In this document: positions 31,155 to 40,010 of the stretch, piece after piece | Layout of the letters: each line of letters opens with the position of its first letter | Numbering within the stretch: the stretch's first letter is position 1 | From: Streptomyces melanogenes | Lineage (GTDB): Bacteria; Actinomycetota; Actinomycetes; Streptomycetales; Streptomycetaceae | Length of the DNA stretch: 64,000 nt | Reading direction: 5' to 3' | Assembly (NCBI RefSeq): GCF_014649795.1 | Contig: NZ_BMTS01000022.1 | Location: 1 to 64,000 of the forward strand | Notes under the pieces: generated by a model | What the model was told of the DNA's origin: nothing | The model's input: the letters and a program-made list of their open reading frames with translations, nothing else | The model's database searches: none | Translations under genes and position numbers: made by a program

Positions 31155-33548
31155 TCAGGACGACTCGGTGCCCGTGAGGTGCTCGGGGCGGACCGGGGTC
31201 CTGTTCAGCTCCAGGCCCGTCGCGTTCCGGATCGCCGCGAGGACGGCCGGGGTGGACGACAGGGTCGGGGCCTCGCCGATGCCGCGCAGCCCGTACGGGG
31301 CGTGCTCGTCGGCGAGTTCGAGCACGTCGACCGGGATGGTCGGCGTGTCGAGGATGGTGGGGATCAGGTAGTCCGTGAAGGAGGGGTTGCGCACCTTCGC
31401 GGTCTTCGGGTCGACGATGATCTCCTCCATGACCGCCACGCCCAGGCCCTGGGTGGTGCCACCCTGGATCTGGCCGACGACGGACAGCGGGTTGAGCGCC
31501 TTGCCGACGTCCTGGGCGACCGCCAGCTCGACGACCTTGACCAGGCCGAGCTCGGTGTCCACCTCGACGACCGCGCGGTGCGCGGCGAACGAGTACTGGA
31601 CGTGGCCGTTGCCCTGGCCGGTGCGCAGGTCGAACGCCTCGGTGGGGCGGTGGCGCCACTCCAGCTCCAGCTCCACCGCCTCGTCCTCCAGGACGTCGAC
31701 CAGGTCCGCGAGGACCTCGCCGCCGTCGGTGACGACCTTGCCGCCCTCCAGGAGGAGCTCGGCGGTGGCCCAGGCCGGGTGGTAGGAGCCGAACTTGCGG
31801 CGGCCGATCTCCAGGACGGCCTCGCGGACGTGCTCGCAGGTGTTCTTGACCGCGCCGCCGGTGACGTACGTCTGACGCGAGGCCGACGTCGAACCGGCCG
31901 AGCCGACCTGGGTGTCGGCCGGGTGGATGGTCACCTGCGTGACGCCGAGCTCGGTGCGGGCGATCTGCGCGTGGACGGTGACACCGCCCTGGCCGACCTC
32001 CGCCATCGCGGTGTGCACGGTCGCGACCGGCTCGCCGCCGACGACCTCCATGCGCACCTTGGCGGTGGAGTAGTCGTCGAAGCCCTCGGAGAAGCCGACG
32101 TTCTTGATGCCGACCGCGTAGCCCACGCCCCGTACGACACCCTCGCCGTGCGTGGTGTTGGACAGGCCGCCGGGCAGCGCGCGCACATCCGCCTGCTCGC
32201 CGGCGGTCGCCCACTGCTGCTCGGGCGGCAGCGGACGGGCCTTGATGCGGCGAAGCAGCTCGGCCACCGGGGCCGGGGAGTCGACCGGCTGGCCGGTCGG
32301 CATGATCGTGCCCTGCTCCATGGCGTTCAGCTGCCGGAACTCGACCGGGTCGATGCCCAGCTTCGCCGCCAGCTTGTCCATCTGGGCCTCGTACGCGAAG
32401 CACGCCTGGACCGCGCCGAAGCCGCGCATGGCGCCGCAGGGCGGGTTGTTGGTGTAGAGCGCGATCGCCTCGATGTCGACGTCGTCGATGACGTACGGGC
32501 CGACGCTCAGGGAGGAGGCGTTGCCGACGACCGCCGGGGAGGCCGACGCGTAGGCGCCGCCGTCCAGGACGATCTTGCACTTCATGTGCGTGAGCTTGCC
32601 GTCCTTGGTGGCGCCGTGCTCGTAGTAGAGCTTCGCCGGGTGGCGGTGGACGTGGCCGAAGAAGGACTCGAACCGGTTGTAGACGATCTTGACCGGCTTG
32701 CCGGTGCGCAGCGCCAGGAGGCAGGCGTGGATCTGCATCGAGATGTCCTCGCGGCCGCCGAAGGCGCCGCCGACGCCGGAGAGCGTCATGCGGACCTTCT
32801 CCTCGGGCAGACCGAGGACGGGGGCGATCTGCTTGAGGTCCGAGTGCAGCCACTGGGTGGCCACGTACAGCTCGACGCCGCCGTCCTCGGACGGCACGGC
32901 GAGACCGGACTCGGGGCCGAGGAAGGCCTGGTCCTGCATGCCGAAGGTGTACTCGCCCTTGACGATCACGTCGGCGCGCTTGGCGGCCTCGTCGGCGTTG
33001 CCGCGCACGATCGGCTGGCGGTGCACGATGTTGGGGTGCGGGACGTGGCCGATGTGGTGGTCGTCGCGGCCCTCGTGGACCAGGATCGCGTCGGGGGCGG
33101 TCGCGGACGCCTCGTCCGTGATGACCGGCAGCTCCACGTACTCGATCTTGATCTTGGCGGCGGCGCGGCGCGCGGTCTCCGGGTGGTCGGCGGCGACCAG
33201 CGCCACCGGCTCGCCGTGGTGGCGGACCTTGCCGTGGGCCAGGACCGGGGTGTCCTGGATCTCCAGGCCGTAGTTCTTCACCTCGGTGGGCAGGTCGTCG
33301 TAGGTCAGCACGGCGTAGACGCCGGGCATCGCGACGGCCTCGGAGATGTCGATCGACCTGATCTCGGCGTGGGCGACCGTGGAGCGCAGGGTCTGGCCCC
33401 AGAGCATGTCCTCGTGCCACATGTCCGAGGAGTACGCGAACTCGCCGGTGACCTTGAGGGTGCCGTCCGGGCGCAGCGTCGACTCGCCGATGCCGCCCTT
33501 GGTCTTGGAGCCCTGGGTGATGTTGGTGGGAGTACCAGTGGTGGCCAT
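31155..33548 (-). CDS. xanthine dehydrogenase, molybdopterin-binding subunit
   Basis: The protein has 797 aa. It shows the aldehyde oxidase/xanthine dehydrogenase a/b hammerhead domain (about 15-130) and molybdopterin domains with GGAFGGREDIS, GAMRGFGAVQ, EVGQGGVTVHAQ and the active-site Glu in GIGEAP near the C-terminus. It oxidises hypoxanthine and xanthine towards urate. It follows the 2Fe-2S subunit gene by 5 bp and is third in the FAD-FeS-Mo order. There is no signal peptide, in keeping with a cytoplasmic enzyme. Confidence 0.94.
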   Translation of the reverse strand: MATTGTPTNITQGSKTKGGIGESTLRPDGTLKVTGEFAYSSDMWHEDMLWGQTLRSTVAHAEIRSIDISEAVAMPGVYAVLTYDDLPTEVKNYGLEIQDTPVLAHGKVRHHGEPVALVAADHPETARRAAAKIKIEYVELPVITDEASATAPDAILVHEGRDDHHIGHVPHPNIVHRQPIVRGNADEAAKRADVIVKGEYTFGMQDQAFLGPESGLAVPSEDGGVELYVATQWLHSDLKQIAPVLGLPEEKVRMTLSGVGGAFGGREDISMQIHACLLALRTGKPVKIVYNRFESFFGHVHRHPAKLYYEHGATKDGKLTHMKCKIVLDGGAYASASPAVVGNASSLSVGPYVIDDVDIEAIALYTNNPPCGAMRGFGAVQACFAYEAQMDKLAAKLGIDPVEFRQLNAMEQGTIMPTGQPVDSPAPVAELLRRIKARPLPPEQQWATAGEQADVRALPGGLSNTTHGEGVVRGVGYAVGIKNVGFSEGFDDYSTAKVRMEVVGGEPVATVHTAMAEVGQGGVTVHAQIARTELGVTQVTIHPADTQVGSAGSTSASRQTYVTGGAVKNTCEHVREAVLEIGRRKFGSYHPAWATAELLLEGGKVVTDGGEVLADLVDVLEDEAVELELEWRHRPTEAFDLRTGQGNGHVQYSFAAHRAVVEVDTELGLVKVVELAVAQDVGKALNPLSVVGQIQGGTTQGLGVAVMEEIIVDPKTAKVRNPSFTDYLIPTILDTPTIPVDVLELADEHAPYGLRGIGEAPTLSSTPAVLAAIRNATGLELNRTPVRPEHLTGTESS

Positions 33549-33553
33549 GATCG

Positions 33554-34147
33554 TCAGACCGCCTCTTCCTGACGGGCGGCCGCGAGGCGGACCGCGTCGA
33601 GGATCTTCTCGTAACCGGTGCAGCGGCAGAGGTTGCCGGAGAGGGCCTCTCGGATGTCCTGGTCGGACGGGGAGGCGTTGCGCTCCAGGAGCTCGTCGGC
33701 GGCGACCAGCAGACCCGGGGTGCAGAAACCGCACTGGACGGCGCCGGCGTCGATGAACGCCTGCTGGATCGGGGACAGGGCGCCCGCCTCTCCAGTCTGG
33801 CCGTCGACGGGCTTGGCCTGCCAGCGCTGGGCGGCGTCGATGGAGGTGCCGCAGGCCCCGGAGGCGCAGCCGCCACCGGGGTGGGCGTCCTCCCGGTGCT
33901 TGGCGTAGTCGGCCAGGCCCTCGACCGTGACGACCTCGCGGCCCTCGACCTGACCTGCCGCGACCAGGCACGAACAGACCGGCACCCCGTCCAGGCGGAC
34001 CGTGCAGGAGCCGCATTCACCCTGCTCACAGGCGTTCTTCGAACCCGGAAGACCCATGCGCTCGCGCAGGACGTAGAGGAGGCTCTCGCCCTCCCATACG
34101 TCGTCGGCTTCCTGCTTGCGGCCGTTGACCGTGAAATTGACGCGCAT
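33554..34147 (-). CDS. xanthine dehydrogenase, 2Fe-2S subunit
   Basis: The protein has 197 aa. Plant-type ferredoxin cluster residues are in NACEQGECGSCTV...CSC; the second cluster domain has CGFCTPG and CRCTGY. An extra Cys-containing segment (PGGGCASGACG) lies between the two domains at about residue 90. It passes electrons from the Mo subunit to the FAD subunit. The gene starts 2 bp after the stop of the FAD subunit gene and is clearly cotranscribed. Confidence 0.95.
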   Translation of the reverse strand: MRVNFTVNGRKQEADDVWEGESLLYVLRERMGLPGSKNACEQGECGSCTVRLDGVPVCSCLVAAGQVEGREVVTVEGLADYAKHREDAHPGGGCASGACGTSIDAAQRWQAKPVDGQTGEAGALSPIQQAFIDAGAVQCGFCTPGLLVAADELLERNASPSDQDIREALSGNLCRCTGYEKILDAVRLAAARQEEAV

Positions 34148-34149
34148 GG

Positions 34150-35040
34150 TTATGCAGCTCCTTCAAGCGAGCGGCCGGTGCCGCGGTACTGCTCCCAGGT
34201 CCAGCCGAGCGTGCGGCGGGCCATGATGCCCACGGCGTGCCGGCGGTACTTGGCAGTGCCTCGTACGTCGTCGATCGGGTTGCAGGAGGCGGAGGCGAGC
34301 TCCGCGAACTGCTTGGCGATCGAGGGGGTGATGATCCTGCCGCTCTCCCAGAACCCGCCCTCGTCGAGCGCGGCGTTCAGGAACTCCTCGGCGGCCTTGG
34401 CGCGGACCGGGGTCGGGGCGGCCGAGCCGATGCCCGTGCGGACCGTGCGGGTCTCGGGGTGCAGCGCCAGGCCGAAGGCGCAGACCGCGATGACCATCGC
34501 GTTGCGGGTGCCGACCTTGGAGTACTGCTGGGGGCCGTCCGCCTTCTTGATGTGGACGGTCTTGATGAGCTCGTCCGGCGCCATCGCGTTGCGCTTCACA
34601 CCGGTGTAGAACGCGTCGATCGGGATCAGCCGGGAGCCGCGCACCGACTCCACCTCGACCTCGGCGCCCGCGGCGAGCAGCGCCGGGTGGGCGTCACCGG
34701 CGGGCGAGGCCGTGCCGAGGTTGCCGCCGACACCGCCGCGGTTGCGGATCTGCGGGGAGGCGACGGTGTGCGAGGCGAGCGCCAGGCCCGGCAGCTCGGC
34801 CCGCAGGTTCTCCATGATCTGGGTGTACGACACGGACGCGCCGAGCCGTACGGTCTCCTCGCCGACTTCCCAGGCGCGCAGCAGCTCGATGCGGTTGAGG
34901 TCCAGAAGGTACTCGGGCCGGCGGTGGTCGAAGTTGATCTCGACCATCACATCGGTGCCACCCGCAATGGGCACAGCCGTGGGGTGCTCGGCCTTGGCGG
35001 CGAGCGCCTCCTCCCAGCTGGCGGGGCGAAGGAAGTCCAT
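34150..35040 (-). CDS. xanthine dehydrogenase, FAD-binding subunit
   Basis: The protein has 296 aa. It contains the PCMH-type FAD motifs AVPIAGGTDVMVEI and ASPQIRNRGGVGGNLGTASPAGD, followed by the CO-dehydrogenase flavoprotein C-terminal domain. It is the first gene of the Xdh operon. It is divergent from the PucR-type regulator across 259 bp. Product transfers electrons to NAD+. Confidence 0.94.
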   Translation of the reverse strand: MDFLRPASWEEALAAKAEHPTAVPIAGGTDVMVEINFDHRRPEYLLDLNRIELLRAWEVGEETVRLGASVSYTQIMENLRAELPGLALASHTVASPQIRNRGGVGGNLGTASPAGDAHPALLAAGAEVEVESVRGSRLIPIDAFYTGVKRNAMAPDELIKTVHIKKADGPQQYSKVGTRNAMVIAVCAFGLALHPETRTVRTGIGSAAPTPVRAKAAEEFLNAALDEGGFWESGRIITPSIAKQFAELASASCNPIDDVRGTAKYRRHAVGIMARRTLGWTWEQYRGTGRSLEGAA

Positions 35041-35299
35041 GAGTGGCTCTCTTCTTCTCAATCGGGGTCGTTCGCGCGAGTCCCGGGGACGGCAGGCCCT
35101 CGGCTGTTGAGGTCGTTCATGTGCTGTTAACGCTGTGTGGCCCCAGTACACAAGCCTCACTCCGCCGGGTGCAGTCACCGAAACCATGAAGGAGTTGGCT
35201 GGTCTCCATCTACGTCTTGTAGATTCGTATGAAAGGCGGTGCTCAGTAACCCCACCGCTTTCCACCGGCAACAACAAGACAGATCGGCGGCGACACGCG
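35041..35299. promoter_or_regulatory. divergent xdh/pucR promoter region with inverted repeat
   Basis: ATCTAC-GTCTT-GTAGAT (35208-35224) is a perfect 6-bp inverted repeat with a 5-base spacer in the AT-richer part of the gap, a candidate operator for the PucR-type protein. No gene is visible. Confidence 0.5.
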
Positions 35300-36973
35300 A
35301 TGCGGCTGCGCGCACTTCTGGAGACCGACGCGCTGGGGCTGCGGCTGCTCGGCGGCGAGGACGAGCTGGACCGCACCGTACGCGGTGTGATGACCACTGA
35401 CCTGCGCGATCCGAGCCGCTATCTCTCCGGCGGCGAGCTGGTCCTGACCGGCCTCGCCTGGCGCCGCGACGCCGACGATTCCGAGCCATTCGTACGGATC
35501 CTGGCCGGAGCCGGGGTGGTCGGCCTGGCGGCCGGCGAGGCCGAGCTGGGCGCGATCCCGGATGACCTGATCCGTGCGTGTGCACAGCACCGGCTGCCGC
35601 TGTTCGCGGTGAACGAGTCGGTCGCCTTCGCCACCATCACCGAGCACGTGGTGCGCCAGGTCTCCGGCGAGCGGGCCGGGGACCTGGCGGCCGTGGTCGA
35701 CCGGCACCGGCGGCTGATGACGTCCGGCCCGGCGGGCGGCGGCCCCGAGGTCGTCCTGGACCTGCTCGGCTCCGACCTGGACCTGCGGGCCTGGGTGCTC
35801 TCCCCCACCGGGCGGCAGATCGCGGGCGCGGGCGAGCCGCTCGCCCCGTCCGTCGGCGCCACCCTGGCGGGCGAACACCTCGGTGCGACCCGCACCGGCC
35901 GCCGGGGCCCGCACCGGGCGCTGGTCCAGGGCACCACGTACTCGCTGTTCCCGATCCGGCACAGCGGGCGCGGGGCCGCCCCGGCCGCCCGCGACGTGCG
36001 CGAGACGGTGCTGTCGGACTGGCTGCTGGCCGTGGAGGCGGACGCGGGCGACTGGCCCGCCGCCCGGCTCGACCTGCTCCAGGGCGTCACCCAGCTGATC
36101 GCCGTGGAGCGCGACCGCCGCGACGCGGCCCGTACGGTACGCCGCCGGCTCGCCCAGGAGGTCCTGGAGCTGGTGCAGACGGGCGCCGCGCCCGCCGAGA
36201 TCGCGGCCCGGCTGCGGGTCGCCGCTCCGGTGCTGCTGCCGGGCCTCGGCTCGGCGCCGCACTGGCAGGTGATCGTGGCCCGGGTCGACTGGACCCAGTC
36301 GGCGGCCGCCGGCACCGAGGTCGCGGGCGGCCCGGTCGCCCAGGCCCTCCTTGAGGAAATACTGGTCGACCCGGCCGTGACGGGCTCCGAGTCCTCGGAC
36401 CGGATCGCGGTCGCCCACGCGGGCGACGAGGCCATCGCGCTGGTGCCGCTGCCCGCGGTCGGCGAGGGCACGGACGGCGGGCTGCACGCGGACGCGCTGC
36501 TCGCCGCGGTCCAGGCGCCGCTCTCGGCGGGCCTGGCCGACGACGGGCGCCTGACACTCGGTGTCAGCGCCGCCGTGCACTCGGCGGAGGGGCTGCGCGG
36601 CGCCCTGGAGGAGGCCCGGCACGCCCGCCGGGTCGCCGCCGCCCGCCCGGGCCGGGTCTGCGCGGCCGGCCACCACGAGCTGGCCTCGCACGTGCTGCTG
36701 CTGCCGTTCGTCCCGGACGACGTGCGCCGCGCCTTCACGGCCCGGCTGCTCGACCCGCTGCGCGACTACGACCGGCGCCACCGTGCCGAGCTCATCCCGA
36801 CCCTGGAGGCGTTCCTCGACTGCGACGGCTCCTGGACCCGCTGCGCCACGCGACTGCATCTGCACGTCAACACCTTGCGCTACCGGGTGGGCCGGATCGA
36901 GCAACTGACGGGTCGTGATCTTTCGCGCCTGGAGGACAAACTGGACTTCTTCCTGGCCCTGCGGATGAGCTGA
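35300..36973 (+). CDS. PucR-family transcriptional regulator of purine catabolism
   Basis: The protein has 557 aa. An N-terminal PucR purine-catabolism domain (about 10-125: LLETDALGLRLLGGEDELDRTV, DPSRYLSGGELVLTGL) is followed by a GGDEF-like central region and a C-terminal PucR helix-turn-helix (LEAFLDCDGSWTRCATRLHLHVNTLRYRVGRIEQLTG). ATG 35300 is chosen because the domain starts at once; the frame is open further upstream without a good RBS. It is divergent from the Xdh operon, which it should control. Confidence 0.92.
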   Translation: MRLRALLETDALGLRLLGGEDELDRTVRGVMTTDLRDPSRYLSGGELVLTGLAWRRDADDSEPFVRILAGAGVVGLAAGEAELGAIPDDLIRACAQHRLPLFAVNESVAFATITEHVVRQVSGERAGDLAAVVDRHRRLMTSGPAGGGPEVVLDLLGSDLDLRAWVLSPTGRQIAGAGEPLAPSVGATLAGEHLGATRTGRRGPHRALVQGTTYSLFPIRHSGRGAAPAARDVRETVLSDWLLAVEADAGDWPAARLDLLQGVTQLIAVERDRRDAARTVRRRLAQEVLELVQTGAAPAEIAARLRVAAPVLLPGLGSAPHWQVIVARVDWTQSAAAGTEVAGGPVAQALLEEILVDPAVTGSESSDRIAVAHAGDEAIALVPLPAVGEGTDGGLHADALLAAVQAPLSAGLADDGRLTLGVSAAVHSAEGLRGALEEARHARRVAAARPGRVCAAGHHELASHVLLLPFVPDDVRRAFTARLLDPLRDYDRRHRAELIPTLEAFLDCDGSWTRCATRLHLHVNTLRYRVGRIEQLTGRDLSRLEDKLDFFLALRMS

Positions 36974-37149
36974 GGGGGCGCGCGGACGGCGCGGCCGGGC
37001 CGGAACACCACCTGGACGCACCGCAATTCGCCGTTTGTGAAGGAATTCACGCATTGCCCTTGGCCCGGCGTGCCAATCCGTGCTGAGATTCGCCACACGA
37101 CTCAACAGCTCGGACTCAACGGCTCAATGGCGCGCTCGGGGAGGGCAAC

Positions 37150-37932
37150 GTGGCGTACTCCGCCATGTCTGATTCCGGAACGACTGCAGAGAACGGGGAT
37201 CCGCTCCAGACCGCGGTATGGCGGCTGCGCTCGCGCGGCTGCTGGACGGACGCGGCCGCCCTGCTCGAACCGCACGGCGCCGAGCCCGCCGCGGCGCTCC
37301 AGCGGGCCGCGCTGCTCACCGAGCGCTGTCTGTACACCGGGGACGGCTGGGCGGAGGCCGAGGAGGCGCTGCGCGGCGCCGAGGCGGTGGCCGGGGACGA
37401 CGAGGAGCGCGGTGCGGCGGCGTGCGAGCGCGGCCAGCTCGCGTACGCCTCGACGCTGCTCGGGGTGCGCGACCGCGCCGACGAGGCCCGGTCGGCGCTG
37501 GGCCGGGCGGCCGCGCTGATCGCCCCGGCCGCGCGGAGCCGGGCGCTGCTCGACTTCCGGCGTGGGCTGCTCGCGGAGAACGTGGCGGACGCGCCGCAGG
37601 CGGCCCGCGCCGCCTACCGCCGCGCCCACGCGGGCGCCACCGCGCACGGCGACACGCTGCTGCTCTCCTTCACCTGGCGCCATCTGGCCGGACTCGCCCT
37701 GCGCGACGGGGAGTTGGCGGAGGCGCGGCACGGCTTCGCGGAGTCCCTGCGGATCCGCGAGGAGCTGGGCTATCTGGTCGGCACGGCCCCGGCGCTGGCC
37801 GCCCTGGCGGACGCGGAGCCGGAGCCGGAGGCGGCCCGTCTGCGCACGGAGGCGGCGCGGCTGTTCCGCCTGCTGGGTGGCGTGCCGACGTGGCTGGCGA
37901 GCCATCTGACGCCGACAGCGGCGGCCACGTGA
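37150..37932 (+). CDS. TPR-repeat protein of unknown function
   Basis: The protein has 260 aa, Ala- and Glu-rich, almost entirely helical, with repeating TPR-like units such as AWAEAEEALRGAEAVAGD, AARAAYRRAHAGATAHGD and GELAEARHGFAESLRIREELG. A GGGGAGGG ribosome site precedes GTG 37150. It is probably a protein-interaction scaffold. No operon partner is evident. Confidence 0.75.
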   Translation: MAYSAMSDSGTTAENGDPLQTAVWRLRSRGCWTDAAALLEPHGAEPAAALQRAALLTERCLYTGDGWAEAEEALRGAEAVAGDDEERGAAACERGQLAYASTLLGVRDRADEARSALGRAAALIAPAARSRALLDFRRGLLAENVADAPQAARAAYRRAHAGATAHGDTLLLSFTWRHLAGLALRDGELAEARHGFAESLRIREELGYLVGTAPALAALADAEPEPEAARLRTEAARLFRLLGGVPTWLASHLTPTAAAT

Positions 37933-37970
37933 CCGATTAGGCGCGTCTTTGTCTGCGGGCCGGTGGTGGG

Positions 37971-38050
37971 CTGGTCGCGCAGTTCCCCGCGCCCCTAAAG
38001 GCGGATGCCGCGAAGCGGCATTTAAGGGGCGCGGGGAACTGCGCGACCAG
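37971..38050. terminator. long inverted repeat (copy 2), putative bidirectional terminator
   Basis: Arms 37971-37996 and 38025-38050 are perfect 26-bp inverted repeats of the same sequence family as 27960-28060, with an inner ATGCCGC/GCGGCAT hairpin at about 38005-38022. It lies between the convergent TPR and GntR genes. Confidence 0.7.
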
Positions 38051-38081
38051 CCACAGCGGACCCGCGCCCGACCGCGCAGCG

Positions 38082-38855
38082 TTAAAGCGCCGACCCCGTG
38101 AAGTGCTCCCGCACAAGGGTCTGCACAACCGTCAGATCCTGGGCGATCAGTGCGTCCAGCAACGCCAAGTGCTCCGCCGCGTCCGCCACCAGCTCCCCCT
38201 GCCGGGCGACCGGCGCGGCCGTCAGGGGCCACTGGGAGCGGCGGTGGAGGTCCTCCGCCACCGCGAGCAGCTGCTGGTTCCCGGCGAGCGCCAGGACCGC
38301 ACGGTGGAAGGCGCGGTCCGACTCCGCGTACCCCGCCCGGTCCCCCACCGCCGCCGCCTGCGTCGTCGCCTCGGCCAGCGGCCGCAGCTCGGCCCAGCGC
38401 GCGGCGGGCACGGACCGGGCGAGCCGCAGCATCACCGGCACCTCGATCAGCGCCCGCACCTCCGCCAGCTCGGCCAGCTCGCGCGGCCCCCGCTCGGTGA
38501 CCCGGAAGCCCCGGTTCGGGACGACCTCGACGGCGCCCTCGGAGGCGAGCCGCTGCATCGCCTCGCGCACCGGGGTGGCCGAGACGCCGAACCGCTCGCC
38601 CAGCACCGGCGCCGAGTACACCTCGCCCGGCACCAGCTCGCCGTCGACCAGCGCGGCCCGCAGCGCCTCCAGGATCTGGCCACGTACGGAGTAGCGGCGG
38701 ACCTGGGGCGCGGGCGGCTCGCTGTGGGTGTGCTCACCGCGCGCCTCACCACCCCGTACGGCCGTGAAGGGATCACCCTCCACCCGGGCCTGCGCGGGCA
38801 CACGGGGAGACCCGAACGGCGGCACCGCCGTCTCGCGTGCTCTGCCCTGCTCCAC
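38082..38855 (-). CDS. GntR-family (FadR/FCD-type) transcriptional regulator
   Basis: The protein has 257 aa. The winged helix is at about 50-115 (VRGQILEALRAALVDGELVPGEVYSAPVLGERFGVSATPVREAMQRLASEGAVEVVPNRGFRV region), followed by an all-helical FCD effector domain (HRAVLALAGNQ, EHLALLDALIAQD). GTG 38855 is chosen because GGAGG lies eight bases upstream. It is divergent from the FhuF-like gene, but an iron box rather than a GntR site controls that promoter in appearance; the target is unknown. Confidence 0.88.
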   Translation of the reverse strand: MEQGRARETAVPPFGSPRVPAQARVEGDPFTAVRGGEARGEHTHSEPPAPQVRRYSVRGQILEALRAALVDGELVPGEVYSAPVLGERFGVSATPVREAMQRLASEGAVEVVPNRGFRVTERGPRELAELAEVRALIEVPVMLRLARSVPAARWAELRPLAEATTQAAAVGDRAGYAESDRAFHRAVLALAGNQQLLAVAEDLHRRSQWPLTAAPVARQGELVADAAEHLALLDALIAQDLTVVQTLVREHFTGSAL

Positions 38856-38934
38856 CCCAGGCCCTCCTACCGCTCGGTATTCCCCCAGCACCATAGGCGG
38901 ACAAAGCGGCAGTTCAAACATCGCGCACATCCGC

Positions 38935-38951
38935 TAAGGTAAGCCTTACCT
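38935..38951. promoter_or_regulatory. iron box (DmdR/IdeR-type operator)
   Basis: TAAGGTAAGCCTTACCT contains a perfect 7+1+7 palindrome (AGGTAAG-C-CTTACCT) close to the actinobacterial iron-box consensus. It lies about 30 bases before the FhuF-like start codon, which implies repression when iron is plentiful. Confidence 0.8.
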
Positions 38952-38980
38952 GCAAACGATCGTGATTCGGTGGTCCCTGC

Positions 38981-39817
38981 ATGACTGTGTCCACGCTGCT
39001 CCCGAGCCCCTTGGCCGCGTCCTACGCGCGCCTCGCCGATGTCTACCCCGGCGTCCGGGTCCATGAGCTCGCGGACGGCGAGCGGGCCCCAGAATCCCCC
39101 GGCTGGGTCGGCGCGCACCAGCTCGCCTCCGGCGGGGACGCCCTGGACGCCTTCCTGGGCTGGGACGACGAGCAGGTCCTGCGCGACTACGGGCAGCGGG
39201 CCCGCCCCGACGTCATCGCCTCCTTCGGCTTCCACCGCTACGCCTGGCCCGCCTGCCTGCTCATCACGGTGCCGTGGTTCCTGCACCGCCGGGTGCCGCG
39301 CGTGCCCGTCGAGGACGTCTCCTTCCAGCGCACGCTGGGACGGCTGACCGTGCGGGTGCGCGAGTTCGCGTGCCTGCCCGGGGACCCCGCCGCCGCCCTG
39401 CCCGGCGCCCGGGTCGTCCCGGACGAGGAGGCGCTGCGCGCCGAGGTCCGCGCGGCCGTCGCCGAGCACCTCGGCCCGGTCCTCGACGGCTTCGGGCCCC
39501 GGATGCGGCGCGGCAGGCGGGCGCTGTGGGGCATGGCGACCGACGAGGTCGTCGAGGGGCTCTGGTACGTGGCGGCGCTGCTCGGCGAAGAGCGGCGGGC
39601 GATGGGCGAGCTGGAGCTGCTGCTGCCTGGTTCCACCAAGCCGTACGTGGGCGCCGCGGGCTTCCGCGAGCTGAGCGGTCCGGCGGGCGAGCCGCTGCCG
39701 ACCCGCGACCGGGCCAGCTGCTGCCTCTTCTACACCCTGCGCCCCGAGGACACCTGTGTCACCTGTCCGCGTACCTGCGACGCCGACCGGGTGGCCAAGC
39801 TGAGCGCCGCGTCCTGA
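38981..39817 (+). CDS. FhuF-like ferric-siderophore reductase
   Basis: The protein has 278 aa. The C-terminal 2Fe-2S motif of FhuF-type reductases is present: RASCCLFYTLRPEDTCVTCPRTC (Cys-Cys, Cys, Cys). The preceding 230 residues match the poorly conserved FhuF body, including FGFHRYAWPACLL. It reduces iron in siderophores inside the cell to release it. An iron box lies directly upstream, in keeping with this role. Confidence 0.88.
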   Translation: MTVSTLLPSPLAASYARLADVYPGVRVHELADGERAPESPGWVGAHQLASGGDALDAFLGWDDEQVLRDYGQRARPDVIASFGFHRYAWPACLLITVPWFLHRRVPRVPVEDVSFQRTLGRLTVRVREFACLPGDPAAALPGARVVPDEEALRAEVRAAVAEHLGPVLDGFGPRMRRGRRALWGMATDEVVEGLWYVAALLGEERRAMGELELLLPGSTKPYVGAAGFRELSGPAGEPLPTRDRASCCLFYTLRPEDTCVTCPRTCDADRVAKLSAAS

Positions 39818-40010
39818 ATCCACGCCACTCGTCCGGGTGAGCCGGATTCGAACCCAACTCGCCCCAGCACCACGCCAGTTCGAGCAGATCGCACCTATCC
39901 GTATGCCACTGGCCGCCAATGGCGGCCTCTTGCCCCGAAAACGCCTGCGGCCCGGTGCGGCAGGAGCACTATGGCGCCCGGAACGCCTTACGTGATTCAA
40001 GGGACACCGC

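Noticed and set aside
39836..39910. Functional tRNA gene on the minus strand
   Set aside because: The GGGTTCGAATCC T-arm does not form a 5-bp T stem with its flanks, and I could not build an acceptor or anticodon stem.
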